A stretch of 64,000 nt of DNA from Isochrysis galbana (taxonomy: Eukaryota; Haptophyta; Isochrysidales; Isochrysidaceae), in assembly GCA_018136815.1 (NCBI GenBank), contig CM030941.1, positions 238,939-302,938 of the forward strand, written 5' to 3'. Position 1 is the stretch's first letter, and each line of letters starts with the position of its first letter. A program made the translations under genes and the position numbers. The notes under the pieces were generated by a model. The model worked only from the letters and a program-made list of their open reading frames with translations, had not been told where the DNA came from and made no database searches. Positions 50,436-62,471 of the stretch are shown here, one piece after another.

Positions 50436-53400
50436 GGAGTTGACGTCGCGATAATCTACGCAGAAACGTACGGAGCCATCCTTCTTAGTGACTAACACGA
50501 CTCGAGAGGCCCACGACGAATTTGATTTCCTAATGATGCCCGCGGACTCCATCTTGCAAACTTCGTCCTCTATGATCTTCTCACCCTCTCGTCCAACTCT
50601 AGACGGTGCGTGACGTGAGCTTCGGCTCCGGGGTTGAGCGGTAGCTCTACTCCATCACGTGAGTTGATTCGGGTTAGTCGGGTCAATTGCGAAAGCAGCG
50701 ATACGTCGGGCCAGTAGACGACGAACTTGTTCACGTTGGGGCATCGAGAGACGGCCCTCGGGGTCGATCTTGGCTGCCTCGAGGAGCTTGCGTTGGTCCT
50801 CGTGAGCGACTCAATCACATCCGGCGAGTTATTGTCACCGACGCGGTGATAAGTTCCAGCGTGAATCTTGAATCGAACCTGTAGCGAAGCTACAGGATGG
50901 AACGACGGAAGGGTAGTGGTTGGGGTCAGTATTGGCCACCGTAACCGCGATGGTGTGGTCGGATTTCGGCCTCTCTACTTGAGGGATGACGAGCGGAGAG
51001 CTGTCAATAGTCTCGCGTGTAGGGAGTCGGTCCACGAGCATGGCGCAGTCTTCGTGTTCTCGAAGAGCTAGCGGAATTCGGACGTGAAACGTCGCCCGAT
51101 GATAGGCCGGATCGTGATAGGTTCATGGGTATATAGGAGGTACTCGGAGCCACAAGACGCCGGCGCTTTGGCGGCAAACTCATCGGCCGTGTTGAAGAGC
51201 GGCTCGGAGACTAGCTGGTTGTCGTTTTCGGCGGCTTGCGGCCCTCGGAAGAAGTCAGTCGTGATTGGGTTCGCGGAGTCGGACAGACCTGTGCACAATC
51301 ATGCTGACAGGGACCACCGCTATCGGTGACGTCGAGACGCGAAAGATCGGCGGAGCGTCGGGGCTTGGACTGCCATTAACCTCAAGAGGAGCCACCGTGG
51401 ATGGGCACCGAGGGTGATAGAGCCGTCCGCGCTGTCGGAGGCGAGCTGAATCGAAGCGGCGTGCGTAGCTAAGAAGTCGTTCCGAGCAGTAGCATCGGGT
51501 TGCCTTCAATCACCATGAACGTATGACGAAAGAGAAATCCACCGACGGAGAAAACGATTCGAGCTTGCCTCGCGTGATAAGAGGTAGGCCGTCTGGGCCA
51601 TGGAGCGGTGTCACTACGGCTTGCGGCAGCCGCTCGACGCATGCGTCGTTGGGTAGGCTGGACAAGAGGGAAGTGGTCACGACCGACGGGCCAGCTCCGG
51701 TGTCAGCGAGTGTGCTGTTGACCGTGAGGGCGGAGTCGCTAAGATTACTCCTTCTTTGCCGGCAGCCTCGCCGGAGCGGCAGACCATTAGATCTCGAACA
51801 TATAGACAATGCCTTGGGTAGGCAGATGGTAGGGTATCCACGACGCTCTCCGGCCGGTGCGCGGTCACGTGTGCAATGGTGTCGGACAGGGACGGGGTTG
51901 GTCGCCAGCGTCGTTGCTCGGGTGAATTCGTCGTCAAACTGGTCGTCGTCTCTTCGGGTACTCCGACTGCCGCTATCGTGGCAGAGGGCCTAGAGGGTCG
52001 TCCTCGTTGGTAGCGGTACAGGGTGATAGCTTGGGACTAGTGTAGCCCAGGCCTCTCTTGTCGGTGGGGTGCCTCGGGTGGTCGGACATCTTTTCCCAAT
52101 CTTTCTCGAGACGGGCTTGGGCTTCTGTCTTGGGTCTTCGAACTAATGAGGCTAGCTCTTCGGCGCGGATGCCTTTGGCTTCCACAAACTCGATTGGCGC
52201 TCGGACGGCAGCGGTAAGGTCGGATTCCTCGTCGGCGCCTCGTCCGGCTAGAGCTTGCGCTCTTATTTCGTCAGCGGTTTCGAGCGTGACGTTGGACCAT
52301 TTCTGGTCCCCGTTCACTCCGAATGATTGCCATTGTTGGCGCCGCTTCCGGAGAGTCGTCGGCGTCGTCGGACGCGGCGAGCTCGCGCGTGCCGGAGGCG
52401 GGGCGGTCCATGGAGAGAATGGGTCGTGGAGTGTAGACTCGGAGGCGTGGAGTGGCGTGTCGTTGTCGCGGTTATCGTGGGTTTCTTTTTGGTCTTCGTG
52501 GTTGTCTGACTCGGGAGTAGCTGGACGGGAAACAACGGGGTCGGAAGAAACTTCACTCGTTTCCCTCCCCCTCTCATAACGATGAAGAGCCGACCACGGC
52601 TCGTAGGCGGTAGCCTCGGTCGAGCTAAGTGAAGGCCGGTCCAATAGGCTGCACCGCGCGCAAGCGAGTAGCTCTAACGCGGACAATTTCTTCGTCGACG
52701 TCTGGTCTCGCTGTTGGCTCAAATGTCGAAGAAGAACAGGCATCCAATGGATCGCCATCGCTCCAGCTACACCGACGTAGGTGCGGCTGCGAAGAGCGCC
52801 ACGGTGCGGTGAAGGAGAGAGGTTAGCCATGGCCGACTCACGGCCATCCACGACGCAAGTTGGCTGGAGGGGCGGCAGCCCTTTGGTGAGGTACAACCCG
52901 GTGGCTTTCTGGTGTCCAGTGCCGTGCTCCCAGGGTTGGACGAATTGGGTCGGGGTCAACCCCCCGACTAAACGGCGAGCTTCCGCATGCATCCGAGGGT
53001 TCTCGACCGCTACAAACGGAGCAGTGGCGGAGGCCATTGACTTGAAGACGCGAGCGGCCGACTCAAGAGCGGCACGACGTCCGGGTTCTTGGGAGAGCCA
53101 TTGACTGCTGACAGCGGAGAGGTACGTGCAGGGCGGGTGGGCGATGACTAGGTCCCAACCTAGGTTTTGGACATGAAGCGCGTCGCCTTGGAAGTGGGGC
53201 ACGTAATCGATCTCGGAAGGATACAAATCGCACGTAGCTACATCAGCACCGGCGAGTAGGAACATGGAGGAGACGACGCCGCTCGTCTCGCCAACGACGA
53301 GAACGCGTGGTGCGTGACAGCCAGACGTCAGCCCGTCTTGGACTCGTTGATTCATCTTCGTGAGCTCAGCGCAAAGCTCATCGAAGTGCTTGGGTAGCGC

Positions 53401-56400
53401 GGCGGCAGGCGAGGCTAGGGTGCCATTGCGAGGCCGGCGAAGCTCTTGGGCTGCCTCCGTGAGGTGCCGAGGTAATACCACCGCAGAGCCGCTCGCTCGT
53501 GCACGAAGAGAGGCGAGAGCGTGGAGAGCGGGTGACGGGGTATCATCACGGGTGCCGACATCGGAGTTGTTTTGAGAGGAATCGAAGGACTGGATCGCGG
53601 ACGCATTGATCGCTGCCACGCGCATGATGGTGGTGGCAGTGGTATTGAGAGGCAGGCAATGCTCGGAGGCGGCGACCGGTGGCCGCAGCGACGTAGGACG
53701 AATGGAAGTAGACTCGGATATCGACGACGTGGAGACAGGCTCGGAGGACGGGATTGACGAACAAACTCGGAGAGGTGGGGTGTCGGATTGCGGCGACGGA
53801 CGCCGCGGCCGCGAGACCACCGGTGAGAGACATGAAGGACATGGCTCAGAGACTCGGTTGGGCTGGCTCAATGGGCGTAGAAGCTCGGTTTGGGAGGCGG
53901 CCGTTCCTCGACGTGCAAGGGAGTTGTGGTCACTCTCCATGGTCACGTCGGGAGAGGAAACAGGCCAGGGATCGACGTCGTTGCATTCTGTCGTCGGCGG
54001 GGTCGGCGCCGGCGAAAGAAGGGACGTGGCTGTCGTAGAAGCCGGCTGCGGGGAAGGCTGGGGCCAGGGTGGTGGCTCTGCGGCAGCGGCTGGCGTGGGT
54101 AGTGGCCGAAGAGGTTCTGCAATGCGAAGCATTCTTCGGAGGACTTGGCTCGGGCTAGCGGGTGGATGGACCGCTGAAATTACGGTGGATTCAGACTCGA
54201 ATTCGGAAGACTCGGCGACTTGAGAGGGGCTAGGAGACGGCTGTGCAAGCTCCTCCATGGCTCTCGGTTGATGCGGTGGCGTGGGAACGCCGGTGGTCGA
54301 CCGCGGACTCCGCGGTGACGTTAATTTGTACTCGGACTCGGACTCGTCGTTTCTGGCGTGCTGGACGCCAATAACAGGGCTAACTTTCGAAATGGGAACG
54401 GACGGGGCCGGCCCAAAGGTGAAGCCCCCTGGCGTCGCAACCGTCGATGAGGACGAAGCGGAAGCTTGTGATGACGATAGGGGCATGGTGGCCAGCACCG
54501 GTTGGCTCGGTGCGGCCGTAAACTCGGACTCGGTGACGGGCTTGATTACGCGGGCTCGGGATGCACTGTCTTGTGCGATTGGACTCGGACTCGGAACGGA
54601 AACGGAAGGGATCGGCTCGGCGGCGTGCAGCCTGCTGGAGTGGCAGGCCGGCTGCGGCGAGACTCGGAACGGTGGCTCGGACAAGGACACAGTGGCTGTC
54701 GTCGAGGGCTTCGGCGTCAGCTTGTGTTTGGACTCGATACGCGGTGGCTCGTGAAACGGGGCTCGGTTGTGGTTGGGATTCTGGACGTGACCGGAGATTC
54801 CAAATGACTCAGACTCGGGGCGCGGAGGACCGAAGGTGAACACTCCCGCGGAAGGAGTGGTCGTCGGAGGCTCAGTGAGTGGCTGGAGCTCCGTTAATCC
54901 TGCGGTCGACCGCGTGGTAGGACTCGGTGACGTTGTAAACTCGGACTCGGACTCGGACTCGGACTCGGATGGCTCAGAACGGGGTTTGCTCAAAACAGGC
55001 TTGGACTCGGACTCGAAAGAAAGTGGGGAAGAACCGGAGAACTGCGCCTCCATCGTCGTAGTAATGGAGACTGGTGATACCGGTGATGACTGGACTGGGC
55101 TCAGACTCGTAGATGGGCTCGCGGTGGCGTAAGACGAAGAGGGTAATTCTGAACGTGACTTGGACTCGGACTCGTACTCGGGAGACGTTTTGTGGCTCGG
55201 ACATGCGAAATTTGATTTGAAGGATTGAAGGTTGGATTGGGCCTGCGGCGGCTGGATTTTCGCAGACCGTGAGGTCTTGGACTGGGGATGCTTGAGGAGT
55301 GGCGGGGGGTAGCGGTTGAGCGGCTTGAGTTGATAGAGAGGCGGTGACGGTTGACTTGGTTTTGAGGACTCGTGCGTGATATCGAGAATCAGGATGGAAT
55401 CATCGGCATTGGGAGAAATAGGGGCAATCGGCGAGGGGCAGGAGAAAGAGGGGGATGGAGGTGGTAGGGCTTGTCTGGAACTTGGGGAATCTTGGGGTAC
55501 CGGTTGGAGGCCGTAGAAGTACTCGGCCGTAGCGTAATACGATCTTTTGGTGGGTGGCGTTCAGGCCCACTACCCTGGACTGGTAGCGGGGTAACAGCGC
55601 GGACGTGGGCCCCGCCGGCGACCTACTGGGCCGGACGGAGAACAACCATCGTGCGGAGGCGGCGGTGGACTTCTGGGTCGTTACCACACTCGCCACTGCC
55701 GCCTTCGCAGAGAAAACGAATGTATGGTTGGCAAACGACGGGGTTATGAGCTCCGTCGCCCGTGCCATACTTCCACAAGTCTGCCTCGGGCGTACCAGAT
55801 GGAGCCCGGGGACGAAAGGCGCAGTACGCGCAGCTGTTGGCGTCGGTCCACTCCTTGACGTCGCGGTCTAAGTCGTCGAGACGCGGCGCCGTCATGGTGG
55901 CATCCGAGGGACGGCAGCGCGTGAGCGCAGCGCGAAGGGCCGGGTGACCCGCGTAACGAGAGATTTGCCAGAAGCGGGCTCGCGCTCGAGACCAGCTACC
56001 TGGATCCCATTCCGAGAGGCCCGAATCGGCCGGAAGCCCAAGGCCGTTCGGAGGGGGATCACATTGGCGACGGGAAGACGTGCTTTTGCCGAGGGGACGG
56101 TCAAGAAGTGCGTCCGGTAACGGAGACGATGCGGAGTAATTCGTAGGCGGAGGCGGAGCCCGACGATTGTCAGCGCCAGTCGCCTTGCGGTTCGAGTTGT
56201 TGTTTTGCAATTTTAATGCCTCGGTCACCGCCGCTTGGACGGCGGCGACCATCGAAGCCGTAGTGTCTGCGGGGTTAGAGGCAGTCTTAGCAACCTTGGC
56301 GGTCTTGGTGGACTTGGAAGTAGTCGCCGGCGGCGTCACGGCGGCGACCGTGACCGACGTTTGTTGTTGGCCAGCACGGGACTGTTCGTACGGGCTCAAG

Positions 56401-57237
56401 TAGCGTTGGCAGAGGTTGACGCACGAAAGGGCCGAACGAGGAAGCTCGTGGTTCTCGACGCGGAAGCGAGTCTTTGCAAGATACTCGCCGAACTTGGTCG
56501 CGTTATCCACGCCGCGAGCCGCGTCGACCTTGTCGTTCCGAATGATGGACTCGAATCGTTGATTGATATCGTGCGACATGTTTGGGTGGTCCCAGACCGT
56601 CGTGGCATCCACCTTCGCGTCACCCATCTTGCGGACGTACGCGCGCACCAAATTCTTGGATAACTCTAAGAGATCGGAGCCGGCTTCACGGGCTACGAGG
56701 CGGTCCCACTCCATGGAGGCGGAGTCTTTGGCGAAGCCGGGCACGTTGGCCGCGAAGGTGGCGTCGCACTTGCGGAGAAGCACGTCGCAGGCCAGCGCGG
56801 GATTGAGAGAGAGAACCGGATCTTCGGCGAGATCGAGGAGGAAGGCGTAAATCCTTTGGTTGCCGGTGGTGCACAAGTTGGCGGCCGCTAGCAAGGATGT
56901 AAAGATTTCACGGTGGTCGCAGCCGAGCGAGAGGGCGCGCTCGAGTGGCTTGATGAAGGACAGACGAAAATCATTCCAGGAGGTGGCCGCTGTCTGGACG
57001 TTGTCCGAGGCCAGGCCCTTGGGGAACTTGATCTCGGAAAGCTCTTTGCCCATTCGGACTTGGTGATGGAGGGTGCGGTCGAGGAAGAAGCGGCTCCGAG
57101 CCCACTTGGTCACGTGCTCCTTCTCGAAAAACACACGGTAGTGCCAAACATTGCCGGCCCGAGAGAGGCCGCCGTTGAGAATGGCGTGGATTAGCTCGAA
57201 ATCGTCGGAGTTCTTGTAGAGAGAAGCTACCTCATAG
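50436..57237 (-). repeat. Near-identical repeat of 43,521-50,335, probably a scaffolding duplicate
   Basis: Collinear with the block left of the gap over its whole length (6,802 versus 6,815 bp), same strand. It covers part of pol, the protease, the methylase-like domain (about 52,736-53,316), the Ser/Glu-rich region and most of gag. Its first ~1.6 kb contain several small differences of the kind seen at contig ends; the rest is virtually identical. As assembled it is broken. Confidence 0.93.
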
Positions 57238-58591
57238 GGGGACATGTTAAACAGTTGGTCCCATGAGGCTAGGATGACCTCTCGCTCAGAAACATCCCCG
57301 GCGAGGCTTGGATCGACGGGATGCCGCCGAGTCGCCGGATTTGGAAGCGAGCGGAGGCCCGCGACGGTGGGTGGAGGTTGGGGATCAGAAACAGGCTTGA
57401 CAGACGGGACAGGAACGGGTGTATTGGGTACGGGATCGGAAATCGGATTTGGCGGAACGGAGAACGGCGCGGCGGGCAAAGGTTGAGAAGGGAACTTGGC
57501 CGAGGCAGGGGGAGCACCGATGGAGTTGTCTCCTTCTTCCACAAGCGGTGGCGAAGTTTCGACTCGAGACGAAGTCGTAGTGCCCGCTTGGCCCTGTAGA
57601 ATGTTGAGTATCGTGTTGAAGGTAGACCCCACCTCTCGCTGAAATTCTTCGTGGCGCTGGGCGGCTTGGAGGGTAGAGGACTCGAGGCGGTCGACAGCGC
57701 CGCGGAGAGCCTCGATCTGGACTTGTTGGTCCATGATTTGGGCGGCGCCGACGGTGGCGGTCGGAGGTGGAACGACATTACGTTTGGGGTACGAATACGT
57801 CGACGGGGGTGGAACAAACTCTTCATATGGTGGGGCTCGAAAGGAGGGAGGGACCGGACGGAACCCACATCATCTTCAGCACCAACCACAGAGGGATTGA
57901 GAGAGGAAGGAACACTTGGCAAAGGATCAGCGAAAGAAAGGAGAGGAAAGGCCACCGGTGGAGCAACGGACGAGGCTAGAGGACCCATTCCAGCTCCAGT
58001 TGACGGGGTGTGAGTAGAGGCCCGCGGAGGCGGCGGAACTTCGACCGTCGGCGCGGAGAGGCGAGAGGGGGGGAGAACTGGCTCGGAAAGGCTCTCCTTT
58101 GAAGAAGGGAGGGGTCCCACGAGGCTCTCTTCCCCAGGAGACTTCGACCCGAACAGTTCGGGAAGAGAAGAAGAAGAGACGGGCTCATGACGCGGGGACG
58201 ATGAAGATTTCTCAAGGGAAGAACTCGACGTGACGACCGGAGCCGAAGGCGCGAGCGAAGATTTTGTGCTTGTCAGAGCAAGGCTCATCTCACTCTTGGA
58301 GATGGCCTGCGAGGGCGCGCCGGCAGCTAGCGCGGAATGCGGTTCTTGCGGGGAGCTCATGGAGCTTTCCTCGGGGGTGACTACGGGCATGGTGATCGAC
58401 GCACGACGCACGACGCACGGAGGGCGCGGAAGTGTGGAAGGAGGCTTGTGGGAGGTGGTGGCAGGCGACTGGGGGTGGCTCAGGCGCGTGCTTGGCTTGT
58501 ATTGACTCGTTGACTCGGGGTATAGACTCGGGAACTCGGGGGGACTCGCTTGGGAACACGGTGGGACTCGACGAAGTTGCCACAAAAACAC
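55623..58591 (-). other. Gag-like region with Pro/Ser-rich N-terminus, right copy
   Basis: Two overlapping open frames cover the first structural gene of the element. 58,591-57,269 is Ser/Pro-rich and includes EESSMSSPQEP. 57,734-55,623 starts MDQQVQIEALRGAVDRLES (coiled-coil-like) and has a capsid-like helical domain. The C-terminus has spaced Cys residues but not a classic CCHC knuckle. Related fragments lie at 3,090-3,330 and 63,784-64,000. Confidence 0.7.
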
Positions 58592-59300
58592 TCACAAGAA
58601 ACCCAAACCCCAACGACCTTGGGCTCAGAAAACTAACGTAAACACTCCGGAATCATACGATAAACAAACCCTCCCCGTGCGACAAAGGCTGAGGTCGCGA
58701 TCGCTCGTCATGCGCGAAGAAATACGGAAAGAGAGCGCAAAACTACGCAAACGAAGGGTTCAAACTATCGTTAAAGTGAAAACTCGTCCGCTGAAGCCAA
58801 CGCGGAGGGTCGAGGAGAGGTCCAAACTCGCGCGGGGGAAGAAGGCGATGTGCAGAGAGACCTTCTAGACAAGCGACGAGCAAGGGGCGACGAAACAAGA
58901 CGCGAGACGCGGGGCGCGTGCCATTCGTTCTTCCTTTCTTTCACCGAAAACGCGGCGAAACTAACGTTAAACATCGGTACCCCCTCCGCGAGAATCGCGA
59001 AGAAGAACGGACGAGATGGAGGCAATCATCGAAGGAATCGCGAGAGGAATCGAAGCGAGGGGGGGGAACAGCGCGCGCGGGGGGGGAACGAACGACGGCC
59101 GGAGGAAACGAACCGCGCGCGGAGGAGAAGAACCTCGCGCGGGGGGGGAATAATATAACGGCCGGAGGCGACAGATGGCACGCCGAGAGGAAGAACCTGC
59201 CGCGGGGGGCGAGGGACCGAGGGCACGGCGGGGCAGCGTGGGAGGGCGCGAGGGTGATCTCGGAGCGAGATCGCGTCCTTTCCCTCGCGGAGCGCAGAGA
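58592..59300 (-). other. Element leader (untranslated) region
   Basis: GC-rich with repeated GCGCGCGGGGGGG/GGAGG patches (59,050-59,170). Separates the gag start from the right terminal repeat. I could not identify a convincing tRNA primer-binding site next to the repeat. Confidence 0.5.
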
Positions 59301-59664
59301 GACCCCCACGGAACATCCTGGGACCGGAGAATGTTTTGGACGAAACTTCCCTCCGTCGGCCGAGGAGAGGAGGACGGAGAGAGAGAGAGAGAGAGTCTCG
59401 CAGAGCAACTGCGGAACGAGAAGTCGAAGTCATGCCGGTTTATTACCTTAAACGAGCCAACAATTATAGTAACAGCAAAAACAAAATTCGAATCGCAAAT
59501 TTCGAGACCAAAATCTGCAAACCTGGACTTGAGACCATGGGGAATCCGAATCTGTGTGTCTTGTGCGTCAGTGGCAACACGGGGAACTGTTCAATTGTAA
59601 TTGTGAGCGCGTACCTTACACGAATATTCATGCCTACAGCCTTCAGATGGGCAGGAATACAACA
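59301..59664 (-). repeat. Right terminal repeat (5' LTR in element sense), 364 bp shared part
   Basis: Matches 39,890-40,253 over its full 364 bp with no difference that I could see, ending in the same ATACAACA at the junction with the type B element. Shorter than the left repeat by 778 bp. Confidence 0.85.
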
Positions 59665-60108
59665 GAGCTGGCCTCCAGGAGCCTCCAGGGGTCGCCAGAG
59701 GCAGCTGCAGCTGCAGGCCTGTCGCAGGCGCGCCATCGCGCGTGCCTGCAGGAGAGGGGAGCGAGAGAGCGCGGAGAAGGGGGTGGGCGGAGCGAGGGCT
59801 CCGCTCACCGGAAAATATGTAAGTCCCGCACCTGTTTACAGGAGAAGTCGGGACTGAGGACGCCGCCAGCCCGGTAGGCATAGGAGGAAGAGGGGAACGG
59901 ATCACCGGGGGGGGGCGCGGGCCACCGACCATATCTAAGCCCTTTCCCCCTATCCCCCTAGTAGTGCACGGGGGGAGTCGCCTGATGGCGGGGGGGAAAG
60001 GGCCGGCGGATTGGGGGTGTAGAAAGTTTTGCTGCGTGAGTAGAAAGTAGAGGGTCCACGGCCGCGTGTGCGGTGAGACTATTAAGAAGTTAATCCTCCC
60101 CATGAATG
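59665..60108 (+). mobile_element. Type B short LINE-derived element, 3' half, with target-site duplication
   Basis: Matches 15,858-16,283 from GAGCTGGCCTCCAGG to GACTATTAAGAAGTTAAT, ending at 60,093. It is followed by TCCTCCCCATGAATG (60,094-60,108), the duplicate of 38,937-38,951. Relative to the copy at 15,571 about 172 bp (15,686-15,857) are missing at the point where the Gypsy element sits. Confidence 0.85.
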
Positions 60109-60210
60109 AAGATGCGGCGACGGCGGACCGGCGGACCGTCGCTCGTCCCTCGCGCCGCGCTCCGCGCAGCCACGCCCCCGAGTTTTGTTTCTTTCCAAGT
60201 GACAAGTGAA

Positions 60211-60386
60211 AGACCCCAAATTTTGGTCAAAAAATTCGATTTCGATTTCGATTTCGATCGACCATGACCATATGGACCACTCGACCACTCGACCACCCAC
60301 AAATTTGACCCAAAAATGGCAAAACTCAAACCTTACGTCATAGCCAAGTGCCCAACCCTCAAATTTTGACGACAAAATTTGGGCCC
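60211..60386. repeat. Possible small inverted-repeat element
   Basis: CCCCAAATTTTGGTC on the left and CAAAATTTGGGCC on the right are imperfect inverted repeats around an AT-richer core. The core contains TTCGATTTCGATTTCGATTTCGA (60,237-60,259) and ACCACTCGACCACTCGACCACC. No target duplication found, so the element status is tentative. Confidence 0.35.
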
Positions 60387-60781
60387 TTCCGAAACAAAAC
60401 TTGGGTAAGAGGTAACTCGCGATGGGGATGTGGCCGGTAAGCGGTAAGCGCATGGCCCGTCCGGTGCACTCCTAAGTGTAAGTGTAGGTGGCTAGGGGTG
60501 CTAGCTAACAAGTTGATTTTACAAGACTACTCTACATTGCTCAAAGGGGCGAGAGCAACGGCCCACAATCACCCGGTCTGCCACCGAGAGGGAGAGAGAG
60601 GGAGGGGGGGAAGGGGGAGGGGGGGGAAAGCGAGGGGCCAAGTGGGTGGGGAAGGGGGGGCACAGTCTCCTCCCGTCGCATTGCCTGCGGCCAGGAGAGC
60701 AGCAACCGGAGGGACTGACGGGGATACGGAGAGGGAAGCTTTAGGCGGGAGTGTAGTCTTACCGGCAGCCGCTTCTAGGCC

Positions 60782-62275
60782 ATGGGGATTCCAAACGAGG
60801 AGCTGCGCTCGGCGAACATCCGGATGCTCAAGGATCTGCAGGACTTAGAGCGCGAGAATGCGGAGCTTAAGGCGCGACTCCAGACGGCGGAGCGCGAGCG
60901 GCCAAGCAGCAACACGCAGAGAGAGCAGTTGGAGCGGCTGCACGAGCAGCTCGCCGAGCTGATGGATGCCCAGGCGGCACTGACAAGGGAGCGCGACACG
61001 GCCGTCGCGTCCCAACAGAAGCGGGCGCATGAACTCGCGGCAGCAATGGAGGAGGCGTCTCAGATCCGCAAGGATGCGGTGGCGAATCTGGATGACGCCC
61101 ACACTATCTTTCAACGTGAACTGAGTGAGCGGGGGCAAGAAGCTGCCTCGCTCCGGGAAGCGATCGCACAGGCCGAGTCGACGGCCAAATTGGAGGCACA
61201 GCGCAACCGCGACCTGATGGCACAGCTTGCCGACGCCACTAGACGTGCCGAGCATGCAGAGGCCGAGCTTGTGCGGCATAGGCATTCGCCAGTGTTAATG
61301 GACGCCTGCTTGTCGCCCATAAAGTCACTCGCCGAGGGCTCGCAAGAGAGTGAAGCGATGGCCAAAGCGACCATCGCAACCGCAGCGGCAGTCAAGGAGT
61401 CGGATGAACTTCGCACGCAAGTGGAGGCCATGTGCGCAGCGGCGATTGAGACGGAACGGAAGTGGGCGGAGCGCGAACGCGAGCAGGAGCAGGCCTGTAT
61501 GGCGCGAGAACGCGCTGCCGATGAGCGAGCGAGCGCTGCTGAGGCAGCGGCTGGCGAGGCGCGAGAGAACGCTCGCCAGCTGTCGTCGCAATGCGAGATG
61601 CTGCAAACGGACATCTGCCTGCTCCGCCGCCAGCTCGCCGAGGTTTGTGCTGAGCGCCGCGCGGGCTCCCGAGGCACACAATTCCAGCAGTTTGTCTCCC
61701 TGAAACGAGAAATCGCCAGCTTGCGCGCTAGCAATGCAGCCCTTGCACGAACAGACGGTCGGGCTGGGTGCGCAGGTTCCGCCGCAGCAGCTGCAGCGGC
61801 CGCATCTATGGTCGGGCAGCTTGGGACGCTCGCCACACCGGCGTACACGACCCACGTGGCTCCGGGGAGTGGGGAGCCGGCAGCACTGGGGCCCCGGCCA
61901 ATCTCGCGACAGGGCTCAGCTTCCGCATCGAGGGCGGTCCACAGGCTGCCGGGTGAAAACGGCCCCCATGCCCAAGATTCCGAAGCAGGCACACCCTCGT
62001 TGGACGCCGGGAGCATTGCTGCAGCCCTCGCCTCTGTTGCTGCCAACAGCACGCCTCGACTCGCCTTTCAGCGCTCATCGGCCTCGCGGGCTTTTGGCGG
62101 CGGGGACTCGCATACACGTGGGGCAAAGGTCGGTACGGGTACTTGCGCAGGCTATAGCTCTCGCCCTGACATTTGCGGGGTTAGCTTGCCCGGGATGCAC
62201 TCCAGAGTCGGATCAATCAATGGTGGCACGTCGTTCGGAGCTGTGGTGGGGCGGTCAAATAAAAAAAAATCTTGA
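60782..62275 (+). CDS. Coiled-coil protein of unknown function
   Basis: Single-exon frame of 497 aa starting ATGGGGATTCC at 60,782. Residues 1-315 are a nearly uninterrupted coiled coil rich in Glu, Ala, Arg and Gln (for example MLKDLQDLERENAELKARLQ). Residues 320-497 are Ala/Ser/Gly-rich and probably disordered, ending in a basic SNKKKS. The coiled coil resembles those of centrosomal, ciliary or Golgin proteins in general character only; no diagnostic motif is present. The poly-A stretch right at the stop and AATAATAAAGTA at 62,371-62,382 may serve 3' end formation. Upstream, 60,445-60,510 holds the motif shared with 5,434-5,485. Confidence 0.75.
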   Translation: MGIPNEELRSANIRMLKDLQDLERENAELKARLQTAERERPSSNTQREQLERLHEQLAELMDAQAALTRERDTAVASQQKRAHELAAAMEEASQIRKDAVANLDDAHTIFQRELSERGQEAASLREAIAQAESTAKLEAQRNRDLMAQLADATRRAEHAEAELVRHRHSPVLMDACLSPIKSLAEGSQESEAMAKATIATAAAVKESDELRTQVEAMCAAAIETERKWAEREREQEQACMARERAADERASAAEAAAGEARENARQLSSQCEMLQTDICLLRRQLAEVCAERRAGSRGTQFQQFVSLKREIASLRASNAALARTDGRAGCAGSAAAAAAAASMVGQLGTLATPAYTTHVAPGSGEPAALGPRPISRQGSASASRAVHRLPGENGPHAQDSEAGTPSLDAGSIAAALASVAANSTPRLAFQRSSASRAFGGGDSHTRGAKVGTGTCAGYSSRPDICGVSLPGMHSRVGSINGGTSFGAVVGRSNKKKS

Positions 62276-62471
62276 AAAACAGCCGCTACGTGTGCGGCGG
62301 AGTTCCTTACTCCTTGCGGCGGAGAAGGTGCAACTGTTGCATTCATCCTATACATATAACATCTGAGCGTTACTAATAATAAAGTATCTGAGCGTTAGTA
62401 CCACTACTGCCACTAGCCCGGAGGTCGCGTTTGCCTTCATTTGGTGCACCCCCGCGGGCGCGACCGCAAAA

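Larger units (their letters stand above)
39112..59664 (-). mobile_element. Ty3/Gypsy chromovirus-like LTR retrotransposon with methyltransferase-like domain (assembled with a gap and a duplicated block)
   Basis: Minus-strand element nested in the type B element. Ends start/finish TGT...ACA. A 364-bp terminal repeat (39,890-40,253 and 59,301-59,664) appears identical, so the insertion is young. A purine tract (GGGGGG) abuts the left repeat at 40,254. Order in element sense: right terminal repeat, leader, gag-like region, a long Ser/Pro/Glu-rich region, methyltransferase-like domain, protease, reverse transcriptase, RNase H, integrase, chromodomain, left terminal repeat. The assembly contains the middle twice (43,521-50,335 and 50,436-57,237) around 100 N; this is likely one element counted twice. 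The left block keeps long open frames and looks largely whole. The right block carries roughly a dozen small breaks. The nearest general kin are Ty3/Gypsy elements with an integrase chromodomain. Confidence 0.92.

Noticed and set aside
60094-60453. Minus-strand frame of about 120 codons
   Set aside because: Runs across the target-site duplication and the small inverted-repeat region; composition is not protein-like.
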